Below are positions 7,373 to 13,931 of a stretch of DNA of 15,076 bases, piece by piece; the first letter of the stretch is position 1; each line of letters opens with the position of its first letter. The notes below the pieces were generated by a model, which was not told where the DNA came from, made no database searches, and saw only the letters and a list, made by a program, of their open reading frames with translations. The stretch is from contig JAZOUO010000079.1 in assembly GCA_045658225.1 (NCBI GenBank), forward strand, positions 1 through 15,076, given 5' to 3'. The position numbers and the translations under genes are program-made. Source of the DNA: SVTX01 sp045658225 (GTDB lineage: Bacteria > Bacillota > Clostridia > Oscillospirales > CAG-272).

Positions 7373-8208
7373 TTAAAGATACCTCCTCTCTTTGCCATAT
7401 CCTCGTCATCGTCGGTAAAGCGGTTCATAATACCAATGGAGAGTATAATGAGTATCATCATTACCAGCGACATAGCCGCACCGACGCCGTAGGTAGAGGT
7501 GTTCTGGAAAAGTCGCTCGATGGTATCGCCGACAAGGTCTATCTTGCCCGCGCCGAGCTTCTGGGAAATATAGAACGTGCTTATAGAGGGAACGAATACC
7601 ATAGTTATTCCCGATACGACGCCCGAGACGGTCAGGGGCATTATGACCTTCGTCATAGTTTGCCAGCCGTTGCAGCCGAGGTCATGCGACGCCTCGATAT
7701 AACGCTTGTCCAGCTTTGTCATAGACGTAAAGATGGGCAGCACCATATACGGCAAGAAGTCGTATACCATACCGAGAATTACGCCGAAATTAGTTCCTAC
7801 GATAGGCAGTTTTTCAAGTCCTATCCTGTCAAGAAGGGAATTGAGCAGACCGCCGTTATCGAGCAGCGCCATAAGCGCGTAAGTACGTATAAGAAGATTG
7901 CACCACATAGGGAGCATTACCAGCACCATAAGTATCTTTTGCGCGCGCTCCGACTGCTTTGACATAAAGTATGCAAGCGGATAGCCTATAAGAAGGCATA
8001 TTACAGTCGCAATCAGTGCGAACGCTATAGAGAGTACGAATACGTTGCCGTACTTAGACAGCTCTGTTATGTTGGAAAGAGAAAATCTACCTTCAGCATC
8101 GGTCAGAGCAAAATAAAGCACGAACAGCATAGGCGCGGCGATAAACATTATCACCCATACTATATGCGGTACTGCAACTAATTTTTGAAAGACCGAATTT
8201 TTTCTCAT
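7369..8208 (-). CDS. potB: Spermidine/putrescine ABC transporter permease PotB
   Basis: A 279-residue permease with about six membrane helices, the first at about 12-33 and the last at about 243-264. The EAA coupling loop is SHDLGCNGWQTMTKVIMPLTVSGV, and the MLPMWCNLLIRTYA segment after the second or third helix is characteristic of PotB-type proteins. It forms the membrane channel with PotC. The gene overlaps potA by 4 nt (ATGA); its ribosome binding site is the GAGGAGGACGAGGA that also encodes the acidic end of PotA. The C-terminal tail DDDEDMAKRGG is acidic and cytoplasmic. Function follows from order and family. Confidence 0.92.
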   Translation of the reverse strand: MRKNSVFQKLVAVPHIVWVIMFIAAPMLFVLYFALTDAEGRFSLSNITELSKYGNVFVLSIAFALIATVICLLIGYPLAYFMSKQSERAQKILMVLVMLPMWCNLLIRTYALMALLDNGGLLNSLLDRIGLEKLPIVGTNFGVILGMVYDFLPYMVLPIFTSMTKLDKRYIEASHDLGCNGWQTMTKVIMPLTVSGVVSGITMVFVPSISTFYISQKLGAGKIDLVGDTIERLFQNTSTYGVGAAMSLVMMILIILSIGIMNRFTDDDEDMAKRGGIFK

Positions 8209-9329
8209 TCCTCGTCCTCCTCTTCGGGATCGCCGAGGTGATCTATTTCGTCACTGAAGGTGGAATAGTCGCCAAACATACCCGAATACTCGGACTTTTT
8301 CATAACGTGTATTGCTTCGGGCTCGATGTGGAGTCCGATGACCTCGTCAACACCTACGAAATCCGACGTTTCAAGCATCCACTTAAAGCCGCCCACGTCA
8401 ACGATTATCTCATAATAATCGCCCTTGAAGGTCACGGACGAGACAGTTCCCGTAAGCATTCCCTTGTCTGTGGGAACTACGTCAACGTCCTCAGGACGAA
8501 CGACTATATCAACAAGCTCGCGAGATGCAAAGCCGCTGTCAACGCACGTAAAGGTGTGACCTGAAAATCTTACCTTGTAGTCTGAAAGCATCATTCCGTC
8601 AAGAATGTTGGACTCACCGATAAAGTCTGCAACGAATGCATTCTCAGGCTCGTTATATATATCGACGGGGGAACCTATCTGCTGTATCTTGCCCTCTGCC
8701 ATAACTACGATGACGTCGGACATAGACAACGCTTCCTCCTGATCGTGTGTGACGTAGATAAACGTAATGCCCGTCTGACGCTGAATTCGCTTAAGCTCAT
8801 TCTGCATATCCTTGCGGAGCTTTAAGTCAAGCGCACCGAGAGGCTCGTCGAGCAAAAGCACCTTGGGGTGATTTACAAGCGCGCGCGCAATAGCAACACG
8901 CTGCTGCTGACCGCCCGAGAGGGTAGTGACGCGGCGGCGCTCAAAGCCCTTGAGGTTTACCATGGCGAGCATTTCCTGCACCTTCTCTTTTATCTGCTCC
9001 TCGGGCTCTTTCTTCAGACGAAGTCCAAAAGCGACGTTTTCATATACGTTAAGGTGGGGGAACAGCGCGTATTTTTGGAATACGGTATTTACGTTTCGCT
9101 CGTAAGGGGGAATATCGTTTATACGTTTTCCGTCAAAAAACACGTCTCCTGTATCAGGGGTCTCAAAACCGCCGATTATACGGAGAGTTGTGGTTTTTCC
9201 GCAACCCGAAGGGCCGAGAAAGGTCACGAATTCCTTGTCGTGAATTTCGAGATTGATGTGGTCGAGAACAGTTTCTCCATCAAACGCTTTGGATATGTCC
9301 TTAAGACTGATTATGACGTCCTTTTCCAT
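8205..9329 (-). CDS. potA: Spermidine/putrescine ABC transporter ATPase PotA
   Basis: A 374-residue ABC ATPase. Visible elements are Walker A GPSGCGKTT (39-47), Q-loop Q85, signature LSGGQ (137-141), Walker B VLLLDEP (157-163), D-loop GALD and the switch histidine H195 in VTHDQEEA. The C-terminal ~130 residues form the TOBE-type regulatory domain of PotA/MalK-like ATPases (VVRPEDVDV, then VSSVTFKGDYYEI), ending in an acidic GDPEEEDEE tail. It powers polyamine import through PotB/PotC. ATG 9329 is chosen because homology begins at MEKDVIISL; AGGAG lies 12 nt upstream, a slightly long spacing. It is first in the operon, preceded by a 436-bp gap that should hold the promoter. Confidence 0.94.
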   Translation of the reverse strand: MEKDVIISLKDISKAFDGETVLDHINLEIHDKEFVTFLGPSGCGKTTTLRIIGGFETPDTGDVFFDGKRINDIPPYERNVNTVFQKYALFPHLNVYENVAFGLRLKKEPEEQIKEKVQEMLAMVNLKGFERRRVTTLSGGQQQRVAIARALVNHPKVLLLDEPLGALDLKLRKDMQNELKRIQRQTGITFIYVTHDQEEALSMSDVIVVMAEGKIQQIGSPVDIYNEPENAFVADFIGESNILDGMMLSDYKVRFSGHTFTCVDSGFASRELVDIVVRPEDVDVVPTDKGMLTGTVSSVTFKGDYYEIIVDVGGFKWMLETSDFVGVDEVIGLHIEPEAIHVMKKSEYSGMFGDYSTFSDEIDHLGDPEEEDEE

Positions 9330-9765
9330 TACACATAAAAACTCCTTTAAAATAATAATTAGCTTTGCGTGTAGCGCAAGCCGAAATTTTTGATGCATCG
9401 CTGGAGGGTCAAAAGATCTGTTATAAGCAAATCTTTCTTAGCAAACCATTATTGCAAATTTTTTTGCTAACATGGCTTGAGAATCAAGCTGTTTTGCGGG
9501 GATTTTTTGAATGTCGCCATTCCAACCGCTACTTTATTTTATCGACAAAATTCTCGGTTATTTGTCAAAAAAACATAGATAGCATTTTACATTCTAACAT
9601 AAAACCATCACAATTGCAATAGGCTTTTGAAAATTTATTGCAAAAACCACGAAAAATTATTATTATCTGCAACCATTTGCGCCTGTTTGGAGGTTTTTGG
9701 ATTTATCTATATAAAACCTCGTTATTTCTCTTGAAATCTCTAAAAAACTCTCATTTGCTCACTTT
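9330..9765 (-). other. 436-bp intergenic/leader region upstream of potABCD
   Basis: No convincing gene is seen here; the open frames lack ribosome binding sites or family resemblance. The region is AT-rich and contains several short hairpins: GCTTGA-GAA-TCAAGC (9474-9488), TTAGCAAA/TTTGCTAA (about 9439-9470), GCTT-TGCG/CGC-AAGC (about 9361-9381), and GAGGTTTT/AAAACCTC nearer the desulfurase end. I match none of these to a known riboswitch. With the promoter candidate at 9591-9619 the potA leader would be about 255 nt. Confidence 0.5.
9591..9619 (-). promoter_or_regulatory. Candidate promoter for potABCD
   Basis: Minus strand: TTGCAA (9614-9619), 17-nt spacer, TAGAAT (9591-9596). The -10 differs from consensus at one base and the -35 at two. 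It is the best-spaced pair I found between the desulfurase stop and potA. Confidence 0.4.
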
Positions 9766-10917
9766 TTATAACTGCAATTTGCGGGTTGCAATATCCTCTG
9801 TGAGCGAGGCTAAAAATTCTATTTGTGCGGTGGTGTTGAATATACCGAAGCTTATTCTCACACCGCCTGTGCCGTATGTACCCAGAGCCCTATGCGCTAA
9901 CGGCGCGCAGTGATATCCCGTGCGGACGCATACGCCGTTTTTTGAGAGAATCTCACCCACCTCGTCGCAGGGCAGATCTTTTATATTAAAAAGCAATACC
10001 GAGCCTGCGGTCTCGTCGTGGATCGTGACGTTGGGAATGCCCTCAAGAAGCTTTTTCGCACGGCTAAAAAGCTTTTGACTGTGCGCCTGTATCTCGCCTG
10101 CTTTTTTGGAATTCAAAAACTTCAACCCCTCACAAAGACCAACTATTGTAGGGGTGGACAGAGTTCCAGCCTCGTATTTTTCGGGGGAATAGTCACCCAT
10201 AAAATACTCCAGTGAGTTGACACCGTTTCCGCCCTCAATAATAGTCGCAGGAGAAATATTCTCACCAAGAAGCATAACACCGCATCCCTGAATCCCGTAA
10301 AGTCCCTTGTGCGCGGGTAGGCAGAGAATATCAATATTGCATTTTTTCATATCGATGGGTATATGTCCGCCTGACTGCGCGCCGTCGCAAATAAATATCA
10401 ATCCCGCGTCGTGACAGTATTTGCCTATTTTTTCTATGGGTAGAGTATATGAGCAGATATTTGAGGTGTGCAGACATGAGATAGCGCGCGTGTCGGGGCG
10501 GATTTTTCTGTCTATGTCGTGGATTATCTCATCGTCGGTCTTGCCGTAGGCATCAAAGGTATCGTATTCTATAAGTCCGTCGCGCTGAAGACTCGCCACG
10601 GGACGCAGGGTGGCATTATGCTCCATATTGCTGATGAGAATATGTCCGCCACCCTTCATAACTCCCTTGATAGCCATATTCAGAGCGTAGGTGGTGTTGT
10701 ACGTAAATATCACGTTTTCAGGCAGGCAGGAAAACATATCAGCAAGCAGACACCGACATTCAAAAATTTTCTCCGCACTCTTAAGTGCGAGGGGATTTGA
10801 GCCGCGCGAGGAATTTCCGCAAAATGTGCGGATGCACTCGTCAACAGCGTTTGCAACGCAAGTTGGCTTTGGAAAGGTGGTAGCGGCGTTGTCGAGATAT
10901 ATAAGCTTGTTTTTCAT
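9766..10917 (-). CDS. Cysteine desulfurase / selenocysteine lyase-family protein (EF2568 type)
   Basis: A 383-residue class V (fold type I) PLP enzyme. Landmarks are YLDNAATTFPKP (7-18), H100 in the MEHN ring-stacking segment, D178 and Q181 in ICDGAQSGG, the PLP lysine K204 in PAHKG, and the sulfur/selenium-accepting C337 in RTGYHCAPLAH. The TGGVRISFG end and the overall shape fit the desulfurase branch named after Enterococcus EF2568 rather than IscS/NifS. It should take sulfur from cysteine, or selenium from selenocysteine, as an enzyme-bound persulfide or selenide. The gene lies 53 nt after the DUF3343 gene, a partner repeatedly seen with this branch, and has RBS AGGAG 6 nt before ATG. Whether sulfur or selenium is the cargo is open. 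Confidence 0.88.
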   Translation of the reverse strand: MKNKLIYLDNAATTFPKPTCVANAVDECIRTFCGNSSRGSNPLALKSAEKIFECRCLLADMFSCLPENVIFTYNTTYALNMAIKGVMKGGGHILISNMEHNATLRPVASLQRDGLIEYDTFDAYGKTDDEIIHDIDRKIRPDTRAISCLHTSNICSYTLPIEKIGKYCHDAGLIFICDGAQSGGHIPIDMKKCNIDILCLPAHKGLYGIQGCGVMLLGENISPATIIEGGNGVNSLEYFMGDYSPEKYEAGTLSTPTIVGLCEGLKFLNSKKAGEIQAHSQKLFSRAKKLLEGIPNVTIHDETAGSVLLFNIKDLPCDEVGEILSKNGVCVRTGYHCAPLAHRALGTYGTGGVRISFGIFNTTAQIEFLASLTEDIATRKLQL

Positions 10918-10938
10918 AAAAAGCTCCTTTATATGATA

Positions 10939-10964
10939 CGCCCCGTGGCAATTGCCGCGAGGCG
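10939..10964 (-). other. GC-rich hairpin in the DUF3343-desulfurase intercistronic gap
   Basis: The transcript reads CGCCTCGCGGC-AATT-GCCACGGGGCG: an 11-position stem with one U-G wobble and one C-A mismatch, closed by about four bases. It ends 9 nt before the AGGAG of the desulfurase gene. Without a following T-tract it is more likely an mRNA processing or stability element than a terminator. Confidence 0.5.
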
Positions 10965-10970
10965 CAATTT

Positions 10971-11213
10971 TTATAAAAACTCTTTTACGGGTATATTTTC
11001 TCTTGTGAGAATTGCTTTTACGTTTGACTGCTGAGAACAGTCAAAGCTTACGCCGTACGCGCAGCCTCGACGCGTCTTTGATGAGTTGACCTTGACTACC
11101 GACGATGCTATCGCTTGAGCTGCAAGCGCTCTTTGCGCTTTCATCGCAAGCGTCGTAGAGCCGATGTGCGCCGTACAGCCTCCACCCGAAAGAGAACGGG
11201 AATAATCTGTCAT
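10971..11213 (-). CDS. DUF3343 protein, putative Se/S carrier
   Basis: An 80-residue small protein. Residues 16-80 follow the DUF3343 pattern: a beta strand HIGST, an amphipathic helix TTLAMKAQRALAAQ, a second strand SSVVKVNSS, then the hallmark RRGCAYGVSF (48-57) with C51, and a C-terminal helix ending in ENIPVKEF. The family is described as putative selenium/sulfur carrier proteins and is commonly found beside EF2568-type cysteine desulfurases, as here (53 nt apart, same strand). C51 is the likely chalcogen-carrying residue by analogy. The N-terminal SLSGGGCTA with C13 adds a second cysteine. Start is supported by GAGG at 11219-11222, 5 nt before ATG. The assignment rests on pattern recognition from a short sequence. 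Confidence 0.8.
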   Translation of the reverse strand: MTDYSRSLSGGGCTAHIGSTTLAMKAQRALAAQAIASSVVKVNSSKTRRGCAYGVSFDCSQQSNVKAILTRENIPVKEFL

Positions 11214-11229
11214 ATATACCTCGCCTTTG

Positions 11230-11392
11230 TATAGCCGAAGAGGGTCGACGAAGCACCCTTCGGCGTTGTAATTTTAGATGGATTTTGTCAAAGTGAGTCG
11301 AAGCAATATACACATCTTGCAAGGCGAGCTTTGGCGAAAGACGCTAAAATGACTCGCCGCGGGGCGTACGAGTTCAACTCTCTTCGGCTATA
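11230..11392. mobile_element. MITE-like element with 13-bp terminal inverted repeats
   Basis: TATAGCCGAAGAG at 11230-11242 has an exact inverted copy at 11380-11392, giving a unit of about 163 bp. The ends carry TATA on each side, compatible with insertion at TA as in IS630/mariner-type elements. Internally there are further hairpins: GCCGAAG..GGGT against ACCCTTCGGC near the left end, and GGCGAG/CTCGCC in the middle. There is no transposase or credible ORF. It abuts the DUF3343 ribosome binding site with 7 bp between. Confidence 0.55.
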
Positions 11393-11396
11393 GCCG

Positions 11397-11421
11397 TATT
11401 GAGAAAATATTTTTCTCAATA
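11397..11421. repeat. 10-bp inverted repeat hairpin
   Basis: TATTGAGAAA (11397-11406) and its complement (11412-11421) flank ATATT. It lies just outside the MITE-like element, between it and the gene pair's possible promoter. No T-tract follows on either strand, so it is not a clear terminator; it could be an operator. Confidence 0.45.
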
Positions 11422-11435
11422 TCAGTTTATGTCAA
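11406..11435 (-). promoter_or_regulatory. Possible promoter for DUF3343-desulfurase
   Basis: Minus strand: a consensus -35 TTGACA (11430-11435) followed after 18 nt by AATATT (11406-11411), a 4/6 match to the -10. If used, the leader of about 190 nt would run through the whole MITE-like element before reaching the DUF3343 RBS. Confidence 0.35.
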
Positions 11436-11489
11436 GAAAAGGGAGCTCGTCACACATTTCGACAAATTTTTATTGTTCAAATAAAATAC

Positions 11490-11518
11490 TTGATTTTTTG
11501 ATTTATGTAATGTATAAT
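11490..11518 (+). promoter_or_regulatory. Sigma-A promoter for the dCMP deaminase-rimI-tsaD operon
   Basis: TTGATT (11490-11495), 17-nt spacer, consensus TATAAT (11513-11518). The transcript would start near 11525, about 38 nt before the ATG at 11563. Confidence 0.75.
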
Positions 11519-11562
11519 AAAATGAATGACTATTTTTTATATCAAAAAGGCAGGTGTTTTTT

Positions 11563-12057
11563 ATGTCTATCGAGAGAGTTTCAAAGGAAAATTATTATCT
11601 TGACATCGCGCGTACGGTTGCGGAGCGCGGAACTTGTATCCGTCGCAAATTCGGCGCCATAATAGTTAAGGACGACGTTATTATATCCACGGGATATAAC
11701 GGCGCTCCCAGAGGCAGACAGAACTGTACTGATATGAATATGTGTATGAGAGACAAGCTGGGTATTCCGAGAGGTGAGAGATACGAGCTTTGCCGTTCTG
11801 TTCACGCAGAGGCAAACGCTATAATCGCCGCCCCCAGAGACAGAATGCTTGGCTCCACACTTTATATGGTCTGCGTAAATCCCACGGATAACAGTCTTTA
11901 CGACGGTACGAGCAGTTGTATGATGTGCAAGAGGCTTATTATAAACGCGGGCATTGATACCGTTGTCGTAAGAGACACCGACACCGATTACAGAGTGATA
12001 AAGGTTGCCGATTGGATAGAGAACGACGATTCGCTCTCGGGAGTTTTCGGATATTGA
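11563..12057 (+). CDS. dCMP deaminase-family zinc protein (ComEB-like)
   Basis: A 164-residue cytidine/deoxycytidylate deaminase. The zinc site is H81-A-E83 in HAEANAI, with C119 and C122 in SCMMC; E83 is the proton shuttle. The more usual PC-x-x-C is here SC-x-x-C. STGYNGAPRG (42-51) is the dCMP-deaminase substrate loop, and C55 may join a second zinc site as in T4-type enzymes. It would convert dCMP to dUMP, feeding thymidylate synthesis. ATG 11563 is preferred to a GTG three codons upstream because AGGCAGG (11548-11554) lies about 8 nt before it. It leads an operon with rimI (16 nt downstream) and tsaD. Confidence 0.9.
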   Translation: MSIERVSKENYYLDIARTVAERGTCIRRKFGAIIVKDDVIISTGYNGAPRGRQNCTDMNMCMRDKLGIPRGERYELCRSVHAEANAIIAAPRDRMLGSTLYMVCVNPTDNSLYDGTSSCMMCKRLIINAGIDTVVVRDTDTDYRVIKVADWIENDDSLSGVFGY

Positions 12058-12073
12058 GAAAAGGTAGAAATAA

Positions 12074-12541
12074 ATGAGTACTGAAAATAAAAAAGCGAGA
12101 ATATACCCCGAAAGATTGACGGCAGAAAGCCTTGACGGCGTAGCTGAGATAGAAAAGCTCTGCTTTGGCGCGCAGGCGTGGTCTAAAAACAGTCTTGAGC
12201 TTCTCACAAAAGAGGGAATAGGAATGGGAATGGTCTGCCACAAGGACGGCAAGATAGTTGCCTACGGCGGTATGCTTTGCGTTGTGGACGAGGGTCAGAT
12301 AACCAATATAGCCACCCATCCCGACTATCGCAGACAGGGATACGGCGAGGCTGTGGTTGAGTCGCTCAAAAAGTTTGCAAAAAACAACCGTCTTGACGTT
12401 ATAACCCTTGAGGTCAGAGAGTCCAACACCGCGGCGATAAAGCTTTACACGTCCTGCGGCTTTAAGGCTGACGGCAAACGTAAGGATTTTTACACGAAGC
12501 CCATAGAGAGCGCAGTGCTTATGTCCTGCAAAATCAAATAA
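12074..12541 (+). CDS. rimI: Ribosomal-protein-alanine N-acetyltransferase RimI
   Basis: A 155-residue GNAT acetyltransferase. The acetyl-CoA loop is RRQGYGEA (86-93), preceded by strand QITNIATHPDY; the RimI catalytic pair is seen as E113 in TLEVRESN and Y125 in KLYTSCGF. RimI acetylates the N-terminal alanine of ribosomal protein S18, though relatives have wider targets. Placement directly before tsaD (15-nt gap) is the widespread rimI-tsaD arrangement and strengthens the call. The ATG at 12074 follows AAAAGGT, and a short basic N-terminal tail (STENKKAR) precedes the fold. Confidence 0.87.
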   Translation: MSTENKKARIYPERLTAESLDGVAEIEKLCFGAQAWSKNSLELLTKEGIGMGMVCHKDGKIVAYGGMLCVVDEGQITNIATHPDYRRQGYGEAVVESLKKFAKNNRLDVITLEVRESNTAAIKLYTSCGFKADGKRKDFYTKPIESAVLMSCKIK

Positions 12542-12556
12542 AAAGGAAAATTTTCA

Positions 12557-13558
12557 ATGTATATACTTGGAATGGAGTCCTCGTGCGACGAGACAAGCGC
12601 GGCCATAATTGAGGCGCACGACGGAATTCTCAAGATCAGATCAAATATAGTAGCCTCGCAGATCGAGACACACCGACTTTATGGCGGCGTAGTTCCCGAG
12701 ATAGCGAGCAGAGCACATATTGAGGCGGTGTCCTCTATAACAAAAGAGGCGCTTGAGACGGCAGGGATAACTCTGTCAGACGTGGGCTGCGTGGCTGTCA
12801 CAACGCACCCTGGACTTATCGGAGCACTTTTGGTAGGAGTGAATTTTGCAAAGTCATTGGCGTTTGCAAACAACATCCCGCTTGTTTCGGTAAATCATAT
12901 TCACGGACATATATCTGCGGCGTATCTGTCGCACACGGATTTAAAGCCCCCGTTTTTGTCGGTGGTAGTGTCTGGAGGTCATACCTGTCTGTATGTCTGC
13001 GATGGATATAACGAGTTTTGCGAGATAGGCGGCACGCGTGACGACGCAGCGGGTGAGGCGTTTGACAAGATAGGGCGAGTTATCGGTATGCCTTACCCCG
13101 GTGGTGCGGCGCTTGATAAGCTTGCGCATACGGGAGATAGAGGGGCGGTAAAGCTTCCGTCACCTGCGCTCCGCGACAGCCTTGATTTTTCGTTCAGCGG
13201 AATTAAGACCGCGGCGCTTAATTATATCAATTCAAATAAGCAGAAGGGCGAGGAGATAAATACCGCAGACCTTGCGGCGTCATATACAGATGCGATAGTG
13301 TGCGCTATCGTAAAGCAGGCAGAGGGCGCTCTGAGGCAGACAGGGCTTGACACGCTCGTGCTCTCTGGCGGTGTTGCGGCAAATTCGCATCTGCGCGCGG
13401 CTCTTGAAAAAATGTGCGACAAAAACGGCGCAAGATTTATAGTACCTCCCATATCTCTTTGCGGAGATAACGGCGCGATGATAGCTGCGTCGGGATATTT
13501 TGAGTATCAAAAAGGTCACTTCGCAGACACATCAACAAATGCATCAGCGTGTGACTAA
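12557..13558 (+). CDS. tsaD: tRNA N6-adenosine threonylcarbamoyltransferase TsaD
   Basis: A 333-residue ASKHA-fold protein of standard length. Signatures are MESSCDETS (6-14), GGVVPEIASRAHIEAV (43-58), NHIHGHISAAY (113-123) with metal ligands H114 and H118, the nucleotide loop VVSGGHTCLY, DDAAGEAFDKIGR, LVLSGGVAANSHLR and D304 in LCGDNGAMIAASGY. It transfers the threonylcarbamoyl group to A37 of ANN-decoding tRNAs, working with TsaB and TsaE, neither of which is encoded in this window. RBS AAGGA precedes ATG. It is last in the dCMP deaminase-rimI-tsaD operon; I see no clean terminator in the AT-rich DNA that follows. Confidence 0.97.
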   Translation: MYILGMESSCDETSAAIIEAHDGILKIRSNIVASQIETHRLYGGVVPEIASRAHIEAVSSITKEALETAGITLSDVGCVAVTTHPGLIGALLVGVNFAKSLAFANNIPLVSVNHIHGHISAAYLSHTDLKPPFLSVVVSGGHTCLYVCDGYNEFCEIGGTRDDAAGEAFDKIGRVIGMPYPGGAALDKLAHTGDRGAVKLPSPALRDSLDFSFSGIKTAALNYINSNKQKGEEINTADLAASYTDAIVCAIVKQAEGALRQTGLDTLVLSGGVAANSHLRAALEKMCDKNGARFIVPPISLCGDNGAMIAASGYFEYQKGHFADTSTNASACD

Positions 13559-13636
13559 AAATATTCCGAAAATTTTGCATTTTCAGTATTTTACACAAAA
13601 AAATTTACGGTGAGAGAAAAATTCATCGAACAAAAG

Positions 13637-13815
13637 TTTTCCACCGACTTTTCAACAAACTGTGGAAAACTCGGAAAAACACGCTGAATTTTCTCCTCAA
13701 AATGTCGAAAAAAAGCAGATCAGGTCAAATTTAGCTTTGTTTGACAAGGGTTTCTGTGGATAAGTCTGTGGAAACTGTGGATAACTTTTTGGTTGTGGAA
13801 AACTTTTTTTCCACA
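13637..13815. promoter_or_regulatory. DnaA-box cluster (candidate oriC or DnaA regulatory region)
   Basis: Seven 9-mers resemble TTATCCACA or its complement. Two are perfect, TGTGGATAA at 13755-13763 and 13776-13784. Three have one mismatch: TGTGGAAAA at 13661-13669 and 13794-13802, TTTTCCACA at 13807-13815. Two have two mismatches: TTTTCCACC at 13637-13645 and TGTGGAAAC at 13767-13775. Five share one orientation, and the perfect pair are 21 bp apart, about two helical turns. Very AT-rich DNA lies on both sides (13559-13636 and 13816-13918). Density far exceeds chance. Confidence 0.7.
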
Positions 13816-13894
13816 AATTCAAAAGATTTACGAAAAGTTTATTTTTTGAAAAAATCACATTGTCAAGATGTAAAATTGTACAAATTTGTTGTTT

Positions 13895-13912
13895 TTGATA
13901 AGAAATTTACAA
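13895..13912. promoter_or_regulatory. Rex-box-like operator upstream of rex
   Basis: TTGATAA-GAAA-TTTACAA matches the 18-bp Rex operator layout (TTGTTAA, four bases, TTAACAA in Clostridia) with one mismatch in each half. It lies between the possible rex promoter and the AAGGAG, so a bound Rex would block its own gene. Autoregulation of rex is common in the family. Confidence 0.45.
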
Positions 13913-13931
13913 AAGAAAAGGAGCGCTTATT

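Larger units (their letters stand above)
13559..13931. other. 373-bp AT-rich intergenic region between tsaD and rex
   Basis: It contains no credible gene. It holds the DnaA-box cluster, a possible weak rex promoter (TTGAAA at 13846-13851 with TAAAAT at 13871-13876, a long 19-nt spacer), a Rex-box-like palindrome and the rex ribosome binding site. A GAAAAT/ATTTTC mini-hairpin just after tsaD is too weak to call a terminator. Confidence 0.7.

Noticed and set aside
9474..9488. GCTTGA-GAA-TCAAGC hairpin as a terminator of the desulfurase gene.
   Set aside because: The stem is only 6 bp and no T-tract follows on the minus strand.
11023..11045. TTTGACTG/CAGTCAAA 8-bp inverted repeat.
   Set aside because: It lies inside the DUF3343 coding region with no T-tract, so it is probably incidental.
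11041..11322. A 93-codon minus-strand frame overlapping DUF3343.
   Set aside because: It crosses the MITE-like element, resembles no family and is arginine-rich as expected of a shadow frame.
11230..11392. tRNA-like arms (GAGTTCAACTC) in the MITE-like element.
   Set aside because: No acceptor stem, anticodon arm or proper T-arm stem of 5 bp could be drawn.
13741..13931. A short plus-strand frame inside the DnaA-box region.
   Set aside because: It is low-complexity Lys/Phe-rich, has no RBS and overlaps the rex leader.
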